14,849 nucleotides of DNA from Burkholderiales bacterium (GCA_005800795.1 SYEN01000127.1:1-14849), one strand, 5' to 3'. Counted from the first letter of the stretch, positions 1-7,451 are shown. Made by a program: numbers and translations. The notes: generated by a model from the letters alone, not told the origin.

Positions 1-59
1 CGCGATTGATCGGGCAGCAACTCACCGAGTCGTGGGGACAGCAGGTGGTGGTGGACAAT
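1..59 (+). repeat. 59-bp exact copy of part of the Bug gene at the window edge
   Basis: Bases 1-59 are identical to 939-997, which lie inside the downstream substrate-binding protein gene; identity stops at base 60 (T against C at 998). The copy keeps the reading frame of the gene and encodes the same segment (RLIGQQLTESWGQQVVVDN). It then runs through unrelated codons to a TGA at 111-113, so it makes no useful protein. It touches the left edge, so the true length of the duplication is unknown. It may be a recent duplication remnant of a neighbouring Bug paralogue, or an assembly join at a repeated k-mer; the sequence alone cannot separate these. Confidence 0.9.
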
Positions 60-347
60 TATCAGCCGCAGTTGCCAAAAAAGATGGCTGGTGCGAGCTG
101 GCGAAAACGCTGATGTCGGCTCTTGTACGAGATTGCTGCTCAAACTGACTTTCCCTGCCAAAGCTGACATTGTGCAGAGATAGTTGACGGCCAAGCCATT
201 ATATAGCCCGGCCGGTTCCAGGCAAACCGTACCGTCCAAGAGATGGCCTTGATCGTGCACTGATGGACTGAGATTAACAAATTATTGTTTTATAGGAAAA
301 TTATCCTCGTTAGCGTGCTCTTTCGATCGAGCCTTGCGATAGCTGCT
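60..347. other. Non-coding stretch, nothing recognised
   Basis: All six frames are broken by stops, and I recognise no protein segment, RNA gene or clear terminator here. It is visibly richer in A and T than the genes around it. It lies between the 59-bp repeat and a decayed enzyme fragment on the minus strand, so it is probably degraded former coding sequence, but no family can be named. Confidence 0.5.
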
Positions 348-644
348 TCAAGCCAGCACCCTGGCCTCGGGCCGCGTGAGTATCCGTAGGGCCTTCGTTG
401 CGGTTCACACCGCGTAGTTTTACCCCACTTCCTACAGATCAAGGTCCACCTGCATGATGCGCGCCTTCGGACTGATAGTGCCATAGCCGCAATGCGTCGA
501 ATGCTGCTTCAGGGGCAAACCCAAAGCCAGAATCACGTGTTTACCATGATGCTTCTCGCTTGCAAAAGTGTTGATGGCACAAGCTATTACCCAGTCAGCC
601 GTAACCAAGGCATTTGCGCCAACCTCGCTTAATCGAATTAGCAT
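348..644 (-). pseudogene. Decayed fragment of a thiamine-diphosphate enzyme (acetolactate synthase-like, central domain)
   Basis: The minus frame from the ATG at 644 reads 70 codons. The last part (VILALGLPL, then SPKARIMQVDLDL) resembles the end of the central domain of TPP enzymes such as acetolactate synthase-like or sulfoacetaldehyde acetyltransferase-like proteins, where the pattern is DVVLALGTRL...PKAKIIQVDIDP. After a TAG (432-434) the same frame continues with EVG, a TAA (420-422), NYAV, a TGA (405-407) and then TATKALRILT. This follows the family pattern of EVGRNYAV and a later AT-x-x-L-R-x-L-T. Each stop is one C-to-T change from Gln or Arg. The N-terminal domain and the TPP-binding C-terminal domain are not visible. 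It is a relic, not an active gene; the family call rests on short motifs and recalled consensus. Confidence 0.5.
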
Positions 645-666
645 ATGAGTAAAAATATCATATAAA
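638..666 (+). promoter_or_regulatory. Possible sigma-70 promoter for the Bug gene
   Basis: TTAGCA (638-643) and TATAAA (661-666) are 17 bases apart and match the -35 and -10 consensus at 4/6 and 5/6 positions. They lie about 100 bases before the chosen ATG at 764, in an AT-rich stretch where chance matches are common, so this is only a candidate. Confidence 0.25.
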
Positions 667-763
667 ACAGATACTTAGATTTAACATTGAGCAGACCAGC
701 GGAAAACCCTATGATGTGAAGCAACGTATCGTGCAAGTTTTCACCATAGCGGGAGAAGACAAC

Positions 764-1780
764 ATGAGTTTACGCAAGCCATGTGCAAGATTGTTAACCG
801 TGACAGGTTTGGGCACGCTGGCCGTGTCAGCCGCGTTCCTTGCCTGGAACGGCGCCGCCCACGCGCAACAGGATTATCCCAACAAGCCCATACGTTACAT
901 CAGCCCGTATCCGCCAGGCGGCAGCACGAGCTACATCGCGCGATTGATCGGGCAGCAACTCACCGAGTCGTGGGGACAGCAGGTGGTGGTGGACAATCGT
1001 GGCGGCGCCAACACTGTCATCGGCACGCATGTCGCCATCAAGTCTGCGCCGGATGGCTACACGCTGGTGTCCATCGGCGGCACGCTGGCGGGCAATCACT
1101 GGTTGACCAAAACACCGTACGACGTGCTGAAAGATCTTGCGCCCATCGCCAGCCTGGTAAGCTATGAAAATGTGCTGGTGGTGCCGCCGATGCTCAAGGC
1201 GAATACTGTCGCTGAACTGGTCGCGATGGCGAAAGCGAAACCGGACGAGTTAACCTACGGCACGTCCAGCATGGGCGGGCCTACGCATCTGCTGTCGGAG
1301 TTGTTCAATTTCACCGCCGGCATCAAGACGCGGCATATCCCGTACAAGGGTGGCGGTCCTGCGGTGGTCGAACTGATGGGTGGGCACATTCAGATTTTCT
1401 TCTCCAACCCGGTTAACGTAGCGTCGCAAATTCGCAGCGGGCGCCTGCGCCCGCTGGCGGTTACGGGAAAAACGCGCGCTGTGGCCTTTCCTGAAGTGCC
1501 CACATTCATAGAGGCAGGCCTGCCTGCCATGCAGCTCACCAACTGGATGGGCGTTGGCGGCCCAGCCGGTATGCCCAAAGTCATTGTCGAGCGGCTGACC
1601 AACGAAGTGAAAAAAATCAGTATGCAGCCGGATATCAAAGACAGGCTTAACCCTCAGGGATTCGAGCCCTTTTACAACGGGCCTGAACAAACGGCAGGTC
1701 TCATAAAAGCCGATATCGTCCGCTACGGCAAGATCATCAAGGACGCGAATATCCGAGCGGAAGGCAGCCCTGCCCGCTAA
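764..1780 (+). CDS. Bug-family (TctC-like) periplasmic substrate-binding protein of a tripartite tricarboxylate transporter
   Basis: This 338-residue exported protein should bind a small organic acid or similar ligand in the periplasm, normally for a TctAB-type membrane pair; no such pair is in the window, which is usual for orphan Bug genes. A signal peptide is clear: RKPCARLL, a hydrophobic core, then a signal peptidase I site AHA|QQ after residue 34. The mature protein opens with YPNKPIRYI and carries the family motifs PPGG (50-53), WGQQVVVDN (70-78) and APDGYTL. The Asp usual in the GG-x-x-D loop is Ser here (S56), which may shift ligand preference. I chose ATG 764 because GGGAG (751-755) precedes it at good spacing and the signal peptide starts there; a GTG at 716 would add 16 residues in front. 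It converges with the next gene, 12 bases apart. The ligand cannot be predicted. Confidence 0.93.
   Translation: MSLRKPCARLLTVTGLGTLAVSAAFLAWNGAAHAQQDYPNKPIRYISPYPPGGSTSYIARLIGQQLTESWGQQVVVDNRGGANTVIGTHVAIKSAPDGYTLVSIGGTLAGNHWLTKTPYDVLKDLAPIASLVSYENVLVVPPMLKANTVAELVAMAKAKPDELTYGTSSMGGPTHLLSELFNFTAGIKTRHIPYKGGGPAVVELMGGHIQIFFSNPVNVASQIRSGRLRPLAVTGKTRAVAFPEVPTFIEAGLPAMQLTNWMGVGGPAGMPKVIVERLTNEVKKISMQPDIKDRLNPQGFEPFYNGPEQTAGLIKADIVRYGKIIKDANIRAEGSPAR
939..997 (+). repeat. Internal copy of the 59-bp direct repeat
   Basis: This is the second, intact-context copy of the 59-base repeat, in the same orientation as bases 1-59. It codes for about residues 59-78 of the Bug protein, a part of the family that is conserved around the WGQxVVVxN motif. 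Confidence 0.9.
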
Positions 1781-1792
1781 GGGAACACGGCG

Positions 1793-2650
1793 TCAGTTCA
1801 GATAGTTTTTTTCCCACTGCTCGTAGTCGGCCACCTTTAATACGCGGGCCATGACTTCCGGCGCCGCGAGGATAGGCTGCAGCCCATCCGGCCCGTTGCC
1901 AGCCAGTAAATGCGTATAAGTATCCTGCATCGCCTTCGCGCAAGCTGCGAGCACAGCGTGCCCTTGGAGGTGAAATCGCACGCCGCGCGCGGCCAAATCG
2001 CTGCGGTTCATGCCGGGCGCGCTGCCAAGGGTAATCGGCAGCGTCACCACAGCGCGCACCGCATCCAGCTGTTCGAGCGTCTTTAACCCGCTGAGAAAAA
2101 TGCCGTCGACACCGCTGGTTGCATATTCGCGCACGCGTGCCACCACTTTTTCCAGCGGCTCCACCCGCAGCGCCGCCGTGCGCGCGATGACCACCAGCGA
2201 CGGATCACGCCGCGCGGCCAGCGTCGCTTTCAGCTTGCCGAGCATTTCAGGAATGGAAATCAATTCCAGCGCGCCATGTACACCAAAGCGCGAGGGCATC
2301 ACAAGATCCTCAATCGCAAGGCCGGCGAGGCCCGCGTGTTCCAGTTCCTCGACGGTGCGCATCACGTTGAGCGCATTGCCATACCCCTGATCAGCATCGA
2401 CGAAGACGCTCAAGTCCGACGCGCGGGTAATGCTGCGCACCTGATGCGCGAATTCACTCAGCGTCTGCAACGCCATATCCGGCGCGCCGAGTACTATGGC
2501 GGCACTCACAGAGCCTGACAGAATACCGCAGCTATAACCTGCCGCCTCGGCCACGCGCGCCGATAGCGCATCAAACACCGTCGCGGGAGAAATCGTTTCA
2601 GTACCGTTCAATATCGCGCGCAGGCGCTGGCGCTTTTCAGTTGGAGTCAT
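1793..2650 (-). CDS. Isocitrate lyase/PEP mutase superfamily protein, oxaloacetate decarboxylase-like
   Basis: The 285-residue protein belongs to the PEP mutase/isocitrate lyase barrel superfamily and most resembles the Pseudomonas oxaloacetate decarboxylase type (PA4872), which splits oxaloacetate to pyruvate and CO2 with Mg2+. Seen in the sequence: SVFDALSAR-like N-terminus (ATVFDALSAR), GILSGSV (42-48), the metal-binding DADQGYGN (D85, D87), AIEDLVMP (E114) and a basic ARTAA strand (R157). A late QGH (H231) fits the NGH histidine of PA4872. Two positions differ from the family as I recall it: DADHGYG has Gln here, and ARTNA has Ala for Asn. The reaction may therefore be on a related 2-oxo or 2-hydroxy acid. 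The start ATG 2650 is preceded by TGAGG at 5-base spacing. It is a single gene, convergent with the Bug gene; a neighbouring acid importer would fit C4-acid metabolism, but that is inference. Confidence 0.87.
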   Translation of the reverse strand: MTPTEKRQRLRAILNGTETISPATVFDALSARVAEAAGYSCGILSGSVSAAIVLGAPDMALQTLSEFAHQVRSITRASDLSVFVDADQGYGNALNVMRTVEELEHAGLAGLAIEDLVMPSRFGVHGALELISIPEMLGKLKATLAARRDPSLVVIARTAALRVEPLEKVVARVREYATSGVDGIFLSGLKTLEQLDAVRAVVTLPITLGSAPGMNRSDLAARGVRFHLQGHAVLAACAKAMQDTYTHLLAGNGPDGLQPILAAPEVMARVLKVADYEQWEKNYLN

Positions 2651-2720
2651 GATTGCCTCATGAGATGAATGAGATGCCGAAGGTTTAAATTATCGTAACT
2701 AATTGTTTTAATTGACTTTT

Positions 2721-2955
2721 TTAATCAGCGCAATAGATAATGGCCGTCACGCATGATTCGCCGTCGACTACGCACTTCGTGTGCCTCGTGCCCTGCCCAG
2801 AACACACAGTAATCGCCGAATCCCAACTCTGCTTCGCCCGACAGCGTGATAACAAACGCTCGCCGCGGGGCATTGTGCCGATCACTGAAGCGGGCGGGAG
2901 CGCTGGTTTCGGTACGTTTCAGGTACTTATAAGGCTTTTGATTCACTCTCTCCAT
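2721..2955 (-). pseudogene. Broken cupin-domain protein (internal deletion with frameshift)
   Basis: The frame starting at ATG 2955 contains PARFSD, then NAPRRAFVITLSGEAELGFGD, which resembles the front strands of a small single-domain cupin family (HPAPRRQFVITLSGEVE...). The frame then loses family resemblance and stops at 2725-2727. In the next frame the end of the family reappears: SGQGTRHTK, VVDGESCVTAII, then a TAA at 2721-2723; compare TGxGHxTRVVG...V. The middle strand with the GPGD turn is missing. The simplest reading is a deletion of some twenty codons that also changed frame. The ATG at 2955 has no good ribosome site, and the expected N-terminal part is not clear upstream, so the front is eroded as well. 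The family call rests on recalled consensus. Confidence 0.55.
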
Positions 2956-3100
2956 GCTCGAAACACACCGTGGCGCAATTGAGACGCCATGACATCATGG
3001 TGCGCGACCGTAGCAGACCTGGACAACCGAGACAAGCGTATTGCCGCTCAGCACATAGCGCGCGACAATGGCAGCAACATCCAGCCACTGGAATTACAAG

Positions 3101-3673
3101 ATGACCGAACGCGTAAACATGGTGCCAGCCGCGCAGATGCCACCGCTCATCGAAGCCGCGGGCCTGCCACCCGCCGCCGCGAGCCGCACGGTTTACCGCG
3201 TGCTGGCAAACAACCCCACTGTGCTGAATGTCGTGGCAACGCAAATCCAGACGCTGATCCGCAAAAATTCGCTGCCGCACCGGCTGAGGGAGCTGATGAT
3301 CATGCGTATTGGCTGGGTCACCGGCTCGGTCTACGAATGGACTTCCCATTGGCACATCTGCATGGAGTTGGGCATCCCGCCCGAGGACGTGCTGGCCGTG
3401 CGCGATTGGCGATCATCGAATCAACTCAGCCCGGCTGACCGCGCTGTGCTGCAAGCTGTTGACGAAACGCTGGCCGGCAAAACCATCGGCGACAAGACCT
3501 GGGCTGAGATCACCCGCCACGTCACATTGCCCGGACAACAAGTGGAGCTGGTAATCGATATCGCGAATTGGGTATTCGCCTCAATCTTCCTGCGCAATCT
3601 GAAAATCCCGCTCGAAGCCGGCATCGCGGCGTGGCCACCCGACGGTTTGCGCCCTGCCAACGCTGAGGACTGA
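3101..3673 (+). CDS. Carboxymuconolactone decarboxylase (CMD/AhpD-like) family protein, cysteine-free type
   Basis: The 190-residue protein carries one CMD fold region around residues 60-95 (LRELMIMRIGWVTGSVYEWTSH). AhpD-like peroxidases have C-x-x-C-x-x-x-H here. In this protein the two Cys positions are Ser76 and Glu79 and only His83 remains, so thiol peroxidase activity is excluded and a role like that of the lactone decarboxylases, or a hydrolase/isomerase-like role, is more likely. The ATG at 3101 is preferred because MTERVNMVPAAQMP matches the usual start of the family and GGA lies 8 bases before it; an ATG at 3068 in the same frame would add 11 residues but has no ribosome site. It is the first gene of a tight operon: four bases separate it from the LLM oxidoreductase, so both probably act on the same compound. 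Confidence 0.87.
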   Translation: MTERVNMVPAAQMPPLIEAAGLPPAAASRTVYRVLANNPTVLNVVATQIQTLIRKNSLPHRLRELMIMRIGWVTGSVYEWTSHWHICMELGIPPEDVLAVRDWRSSNQLSPADRAVLQAVDETLAGKTIGDKTWAEITRHVTLPGQQVELVIDIANWVFASIFLRNLKIPLEAGIAAWPPDGLRPANAED

Positions 3674-3677
3674 TTCC

Positions 3678-4631
3678 ATGCCACGCACCATAGCGGCAGG
3701 CATCGGCTTGATGGAGTATCCGTTCCGGACTACCGCGGGCTTCTGGCGCTGGGTCGATCTGTGCGAACAGGGCGGCATTGATTCGATCTGGCAGAACGAC
3801 CGCCTGGTGAGCCGTACGCCAGCACTGGAATGCATGACCGCGCTGGCCGCGATCGCGGGCCGCACACGGCGCATCAAATTCGGCGTCAACGTGGTCGCGG
3901 TGGCGATGCGCGATCCTCTGCTGCTAGCCAAGCAATGCGCAACCATCGATTTTCTGTCCGAAGGGCGCATGCTGCCCGGCTTTGGCATTGGTAGCCCGCG
4001 CGGGCTGGAATGGGAAGCCATGCACCTGGATCCCGCGACGCGCGGGCGCAAAACCGATGAGGCGCTGGAGATCATCGCCCGGTTGTGGAAAGGCGAACAT
4101 CTGACCTACACCGGCAAGCACTTCCAGTTGACCAATGCCTCGATCTCGCCGCTGCCAGCGCAAGTCAATCTGCCGATGTGGATCGGCGGCAACTCGGCTG
4201 CAGCCGTGCGGCGTACGGCGAAATATGGCACGGGTTGGCAGGCGGGCTCTGACACGCCAGAAACCGTCGGTCAGGTCATTGCGGCAATCCAGACAGCGGT
4301 CGCTGCGGCTGGCCGCTCTATAGACGACGATCACTACGGCGCTGCATTCGCCTTTCGCTTCGGCAGCGCGAGCGACCCTGGTGTAGCAAAAGCCATCGAG
4401 CGCTTCCAGACCCGCACCGGCCGCGACGCCAGCGTGCATTTTGCCTTTGGCGATGCCGGGGCCATAGTCGACCGCATCGCCCGCTACGTCGAAAGCGGCG
4501 CCAGCAAGTTTGTTCTGCGCCCGGCAGCGGACGGGGACGAGGACATGTACGCCCAAACGAAACGTCTGGCGGAAGAAGTGCTGCCCCGCATGGCAGAACG
4601 TTGGCCGCGGCTGTCGAAACAACCCGGATGA
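3678..4631 (+). CDS. LLM class flavin-dependent oxidoreductase (bacterial luciferase-like)
   Basis: The 317-residue protein has the luciferase-like TIM barrel. Visible family signs are GIDSIWQNDRL (33-43), the central block RDPLLLAKQCATIDFLSEGR (78-97, the usual RxP...AK..ATLD.LS.GR), a GFGIGSPRG phosphate-type loop (101-109) and LPMWIGGNS (165-173). These enzymes use FMNH2 or F420H2; the sequence does not decide which, though FMN is the default in proteobacteria. Typical roles are oxygenation or reduction of organic substrates. It lies 4 bases after the CMD-like gene, and its TGA overlaps the ATG of the transporter behind it (ATGA), a sign of translational coupling. No flavin reductase gene is nearby. 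The substrate is unknown. Confidence 0.9.
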   Translation: MPRTIAAGIGLMEYPFRTTAGFWRWVDLCEQGGIDSIWQNDRLVSRTPALECMTALAAIAGRTRRIKFGVNVVAVAMRDPLLLAKQCATIDFLSEGRMLPGFGIGSPRGLEWEAMHLDPATRGRKTDEALEIIARLWKGEHLTYTGKHFQLTNASISPLPAQVNLPMWIGGNSAAAVRRTAKYGTGWQAGSDTPETVGQVIAAIQTAVAAAGRSIDDDHYGAAFAFRFGSASDPGVAKAIERFQTRTGRDASVHFAFGDAGAIVDRIARYVESGASKFVLRPAADGDEDMYAQTKRLAEEVLPRMAERWPRLSKQPG

Positions 4632-5464
4632 CCGAGACTATCGGTGTTATTGCCGCGCTGTTGTCGGCGATTAGCCAGGCTACCGCGCATGCACTGCTCG
4701 CCGCCGGCCGCGACAAACTGGTCATCCGCGGACTTATAGGGCTCACGGGGTTGGCTGTAGCCGCCCCGTTAACACTGTGGGTGCCACTACCCACCGGAGT
4801 CTTGTGGTTTTGGCTGCTGGCATCTGGTGTACTTCACGCCATCTACCAGCTCACGCTGATTAAGGCCTACGAAGGTGAGGATTTTTCGGTTGCCTATCCG
4901 TTGGCGCGCGGCGTGGTGCCTCTGGCGACAGCGCTGCTCGGTGGTTTGATTCTGGGTGACCGCCTTTCCTTGACGGCGCTTTTCGGTGTTGCTTTGGTGT
5001 CGTTTGGCCTGGTATTCATCGCAGCCGAAAGGCGCCCCGCTTACTCGGGCATGGTGGCGGCAATCTGCGCGGGACTTTTGACGACCGCTTATACATTACT
5101 GGATGCGCACGCGGTTCGAATCAGTCCCAACCTATGGACATTCATTGTTTGGTTTTTTGTGTTCGATGGTATCGTCATGTCGACGATCACCGTGGTCATG
5201 CGCGGACGATCATTACTGCCGGCCTTACGCCAGGAAGTTCGACCGGGGCTGTTGGCCGGATTCGCATCGCTCATCACCTACTCAACAGCACTGGTCGCGT
5301 TGCGCTTCATTCCAGCCGGGTCGGCATCGGCAATCAGGGAGACCAGTATCGTATTTGGGGCACTGATCGCGGGGGTCTTCCTCAAGGAGCATATCAACAG
5401 CAGACGCAAACTGGGGATCGCTTTGGTGGCCGTGGGCGGCACTGGCGTAGCGTTCTGGCGTTAA
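4628..5464 (+). CDS. EamA/DMT-family transporter, two EamA repeats
   Basis: The 278-residue protein is almost entirely hydrophobic, with about ten membrane spans arranged as two EamA halves. The second half ends in the typical ETSIVFGALIAGVFLKE followed by RRKLGIALVAVGG. Such proteins export or import small metabolites across the inner membrane. The ATG at 4628 overlaps the stop of the LLM gene (ATGA); an ATG at 4601 would extend the protein by nine polar residues inside that gene and is less likely. Its place in the CMD-LLM operon suggests it moves the substrate or product of those enzymes. No recognisable terminator follows, although a small inverted repeat CTTAAC/GTTAAG lies at 5509-5532. 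Confidence 0.9.
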   Translation: MTETIGVIAALLSAISQATAHALLAAGRDKLVIRGLIGLTGLAVAAPLTLWVPLPTGVLWFWLLASGVLHAIYQLTLIKAYEGEDFSVAYPLARGVVPLATALLGGLILGDRLSLTALFGVALVSFGLVFIAAERRPAYSGMVAAICAGLLTTAYTLLDAHAVRISPNLWTFIVWFFVFDGIVMSTITVVMRGRSLLPALRQEVRPGLLAGFASLITYSTALVALRFIPAGSASAIRETSIVFGALIAGVFLKEHINSRRKLGIALVAVGGTGVAFWR

Positions 5465-5659
5465 CGGGCCTATTTTGAAATGTGGAATGACTTATCCCAG
5501 CGCAGAACCTTAACGTCGCCCGGCAGGTTAAGCGGAACCGGAGGCAACCATAGTCTGAACTCCTTGACGAGCCACAGTGCCATACACATAATGTCGCATG
5601 CCATTACGAATAGCATCGAACGCGCGTCATGCGTCCACGCAAGCTAAGAGGGGGAAGCC

Positions 5660-6088
5660 ATGTCGATGATCCCGGGATTGGAAAGACCTGCACCGGTTCC
5701 CAATGAACAGACCAAACCCTTTTGGGAGGCCTGTAACCAAGGGCGGCTAGTCTTGCAAAACTGCACCGCCTGTCAGCGGCTGCACTATCCACCTGCGCAA
5801 AAATGCGACAAGTGTGGCGCCGCCGACAAGTTTGTCTGGAAAGAGGTGCAAGGCAAGGGACACATCGACGTGTACTTTGTCATTCGCGATTCGCGCATCC
5901 GCGGCTTCCGTTCGGCGCAGCCCATCAACTTCGCGGTGATCACCCTGGATGAAGATCCGGGTATTAACTTCCTCTCCAACCTGCCCGGTACGCCGCCTGG
6001 CAAGGTGCCCACCGGAGCGCCCGTGGAGCTGATATTCGAGAAAACGAATACGGGCCAGATGCTCCCCGAGTGGCGCGTTGCCAGCTGA
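5660..6088 (+). CDS. DUF35 zinc-ribbon/OB-fold protein, partner of a thiolase-fold enzyme
   Basis: The 142-residue protein has the standard two-part DUF35 layout. The N-terminal helices with PFWEAC lead into a rubredoxin-like zinc ribbon with four Cys (C35, C38, C49, C52 in CTAC and CDKC). A C-terminal OB-fold follows from about residue 65 to the end (GKGHIDVYFVIRD ... PVELIFE). Proteins of this family bind acyl-CoA esters and form complexes with thiolase-like subunits, for example ChsH2 with Ltp2 in steroid side-chain cleavage, or archaeal HMG-CoA synthase/thiolase bridges. A strong ribosome site (AGAGGGGGAAG) precedes ATG 5660. The thiolase gene starts 62 bases downstream on the same strand, so a complex between the two products is the natural reading. 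Confidence 0.9.
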   Translation: MSMIPGLERPAPVPNEQTKPFWEACNQGRLVLQNCTACQRLHYPPAQKCDKCGAADKFVWKEVQGKGHIDVYFVIRDSRIRGFRSAQPINFAVITLDEDPGINFLSNLPGTPPGKVPTGAPVELIFEKTNTGQMLPEWRVAS

Positions 6089-6150
6089 TTTGGCAACACA
6101 CGCAACAACAGTGAACTTCATAAGAGCCAAAGCGGATTAAGGGGACAAAG

Positions 6151-7443
6151 ATGGCTGAAACGAACTGGATGCGAAATAAGGAAGGCATGGGCCTGTGGGA
6201 ACACCGCGGCAAGGTCGCCGTCGTGGGCTGGGGACAGTCGCATATGGACCGGCGTTGGGATGGCGTGACGATGGATCGCAGTTGCGGCGGGCTGACCAAG
6301 GAAGCGTGCCTCAAGGCCATCGCGGATGCGGGCCTGTCGCCCGACGACATCGACGGGCTGATCACCAGCGCGGATACTCGCGCGGAGCAGACGTGGGCGC
6401 CCCGGCCCTATTTCGCACCGCCTTACGATACCGAAGACGGCATCACCAAGTGTTCGGCGGAATGGATACAAAAGCAGCTGGGCCTCCCCAACGTCAAGTA
6501 TCTTAAATCCGACGCACCGTATATCGGCCCGATGATGGGTTTGGCTGCACAAGCCGTCGGTGAAGGTAAATGCAAGACGGCTCTGGTGTGGTATCCGATG
6601 GTGAACCTCGAAGGCCGCTACGGGCACAACAACCCGCAGAACAACAAGAATGAAGCGCCTGGACCCAATGCGTTCACCCTGCCATGGGGTTATCAAAGCG
6701 GCGCAATGTTCAACAACCTCGTCGTGTTTCAGCAGTACTGCAAAAAATACGGCAAGTCGCACGATGGTCTTGCGCCGCTGTGCATCAATCTGCGCCGAAA
6801 CGGCTTGCGCACCCCGTGGAGTTACTACTCGCTATACGAACCCTATCTGATCACACGCGAGGATTACCTTTCTGCGCGTGTGATCGAGGAACCGCTGGTC
6901 ATCCATGATTGTGACCGGCCGGTGAATACCTGTGCAGCGTTTATTTTTACCACCGCTGATCGCGCCAAGGACCTGCAACAAAAGCCAGTCTACGTGCTCA
7001 ATCACGCGCAAAATGGTGGCAAGGGCCGCAGCAGCATGGCCACGCTGGACGAGCATCAGCAAGCGTGCGCCAGCATGGCTCGCAAAATGGAGCAAGGCTC
7101 CGGTCTCAATATCAAAGAGATCGACATCTTCAATCCGTACGACGGCTACCTCACCTTTACCCAGCAGTTCCTCGAAGGCTTCCAGTGGCATGGTGTCAAA
7201 TGGGGCGAAGCACACGACTTCTACGCCGACGATATCCGCGTCGAAGGCCCGCACCCTTTCATGTCGAGCGGCGGCAACAACGGCACTGGGCGCACGCGAG
7301 CCTGCCTGTTTTCAGACAGTATTGAGCAGTTGCGCGGTACTGCCGGAGCACGGCAAGTGAAAGTCCGGGCGGAAACCGCCATCGCCGGTTGTAACACGCC
7401 TGACAATTGCGGCTTCATGACGTTCAGCAAGTCGCCGAACTAA
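6151..7443 (+). CDS. Thiolase-fold protein of the SCP-x/lipid-transfer type, lacking the usual catalytic residues
   Basis: The 430-residue protein has a thiolase fold: VAVVGWGQS (22-30), LTKEACLKAIADAGLSPDDIDG (48-69), AAQAVGEG (132-139), DCDRPVNTCAAFIFTTADRA (253-272) and IDIFNPYDGY (324-333). The nucleophile loop reads SDAPYIGPMM (120-129) with no Cys. The C-terminal GHPxGATG-like loop reads GGNNGTGRTR (374-383) with no His. So the Claisen chemistry of a normal thiolase is unlikely. Tyr330 lies in the YDxF/Y position where Ltp2-type aldolases have an important Tyr, which supports a retro-aldol or related C-C cleavage of a CoA ester, but this is inference. AGGGGAC precedes the ATG. It is the second gene of a pair with the DUF35 gene and ends 8 bases from the convergent methyltransferase gene. 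Confidence 0.85.
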   Translation: MAETNWMRNKEGMGLWEHRGKVAVVGWGQSHMDRRWDGVTMDRSCGGLTKEACLKAIADAGLSPDDIDGLITSADTRAEQTWAPRPYFAPPYDTEDGITKCSAEWIQKQLGLPNVKYLKSDAPYIGPMMGLAAQAVGEGKCKTALVWYPMVNLEGRYGHNNPQNNKNEAPGPNAFTLPWGYQSGAMFNNLVVFQQYCKKYGKSHDGLAPLCINLRRNGLRTPWSYYSLYEPYLITREDYLSARVIEEPLVIHDCDRPVNTCAAFIFTTADRAKDLQQKPVYVLNHAQNGGKGRSSMATLDEHQQACASMARKMEQGSGLNIKEIDIFNPYDGYLTFTQQFLEGFQWHGVKWGEAHDFYADDIRVEGPHPFMSSGGNNGTGRTRACLFSDSIEQLRGTAGARQVKVRAETAIAGCNTPDNCGFMTFSKSPN

Positions 7444-7451
7444 GCCAAAGT

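Noticed and set aside
5509..5532. Inverted repeat CTTAAC/GTTAAG after the EamA gene as a terminator
   Set aside because: The stem is only 6 bp with a 12-base loop and no T-run follows.
6151..7443. Ordinary acetyl-CoA acetyltransferase
   Set aside because: The nucleophile Cys and the GHP His are both absent from their expected loops.
7444..7451. Terminator between the convergent thiolase and methyltransferase genes
   Set aside because: The gap is 8 bases and no hairpin with a T-run is visible on either side.
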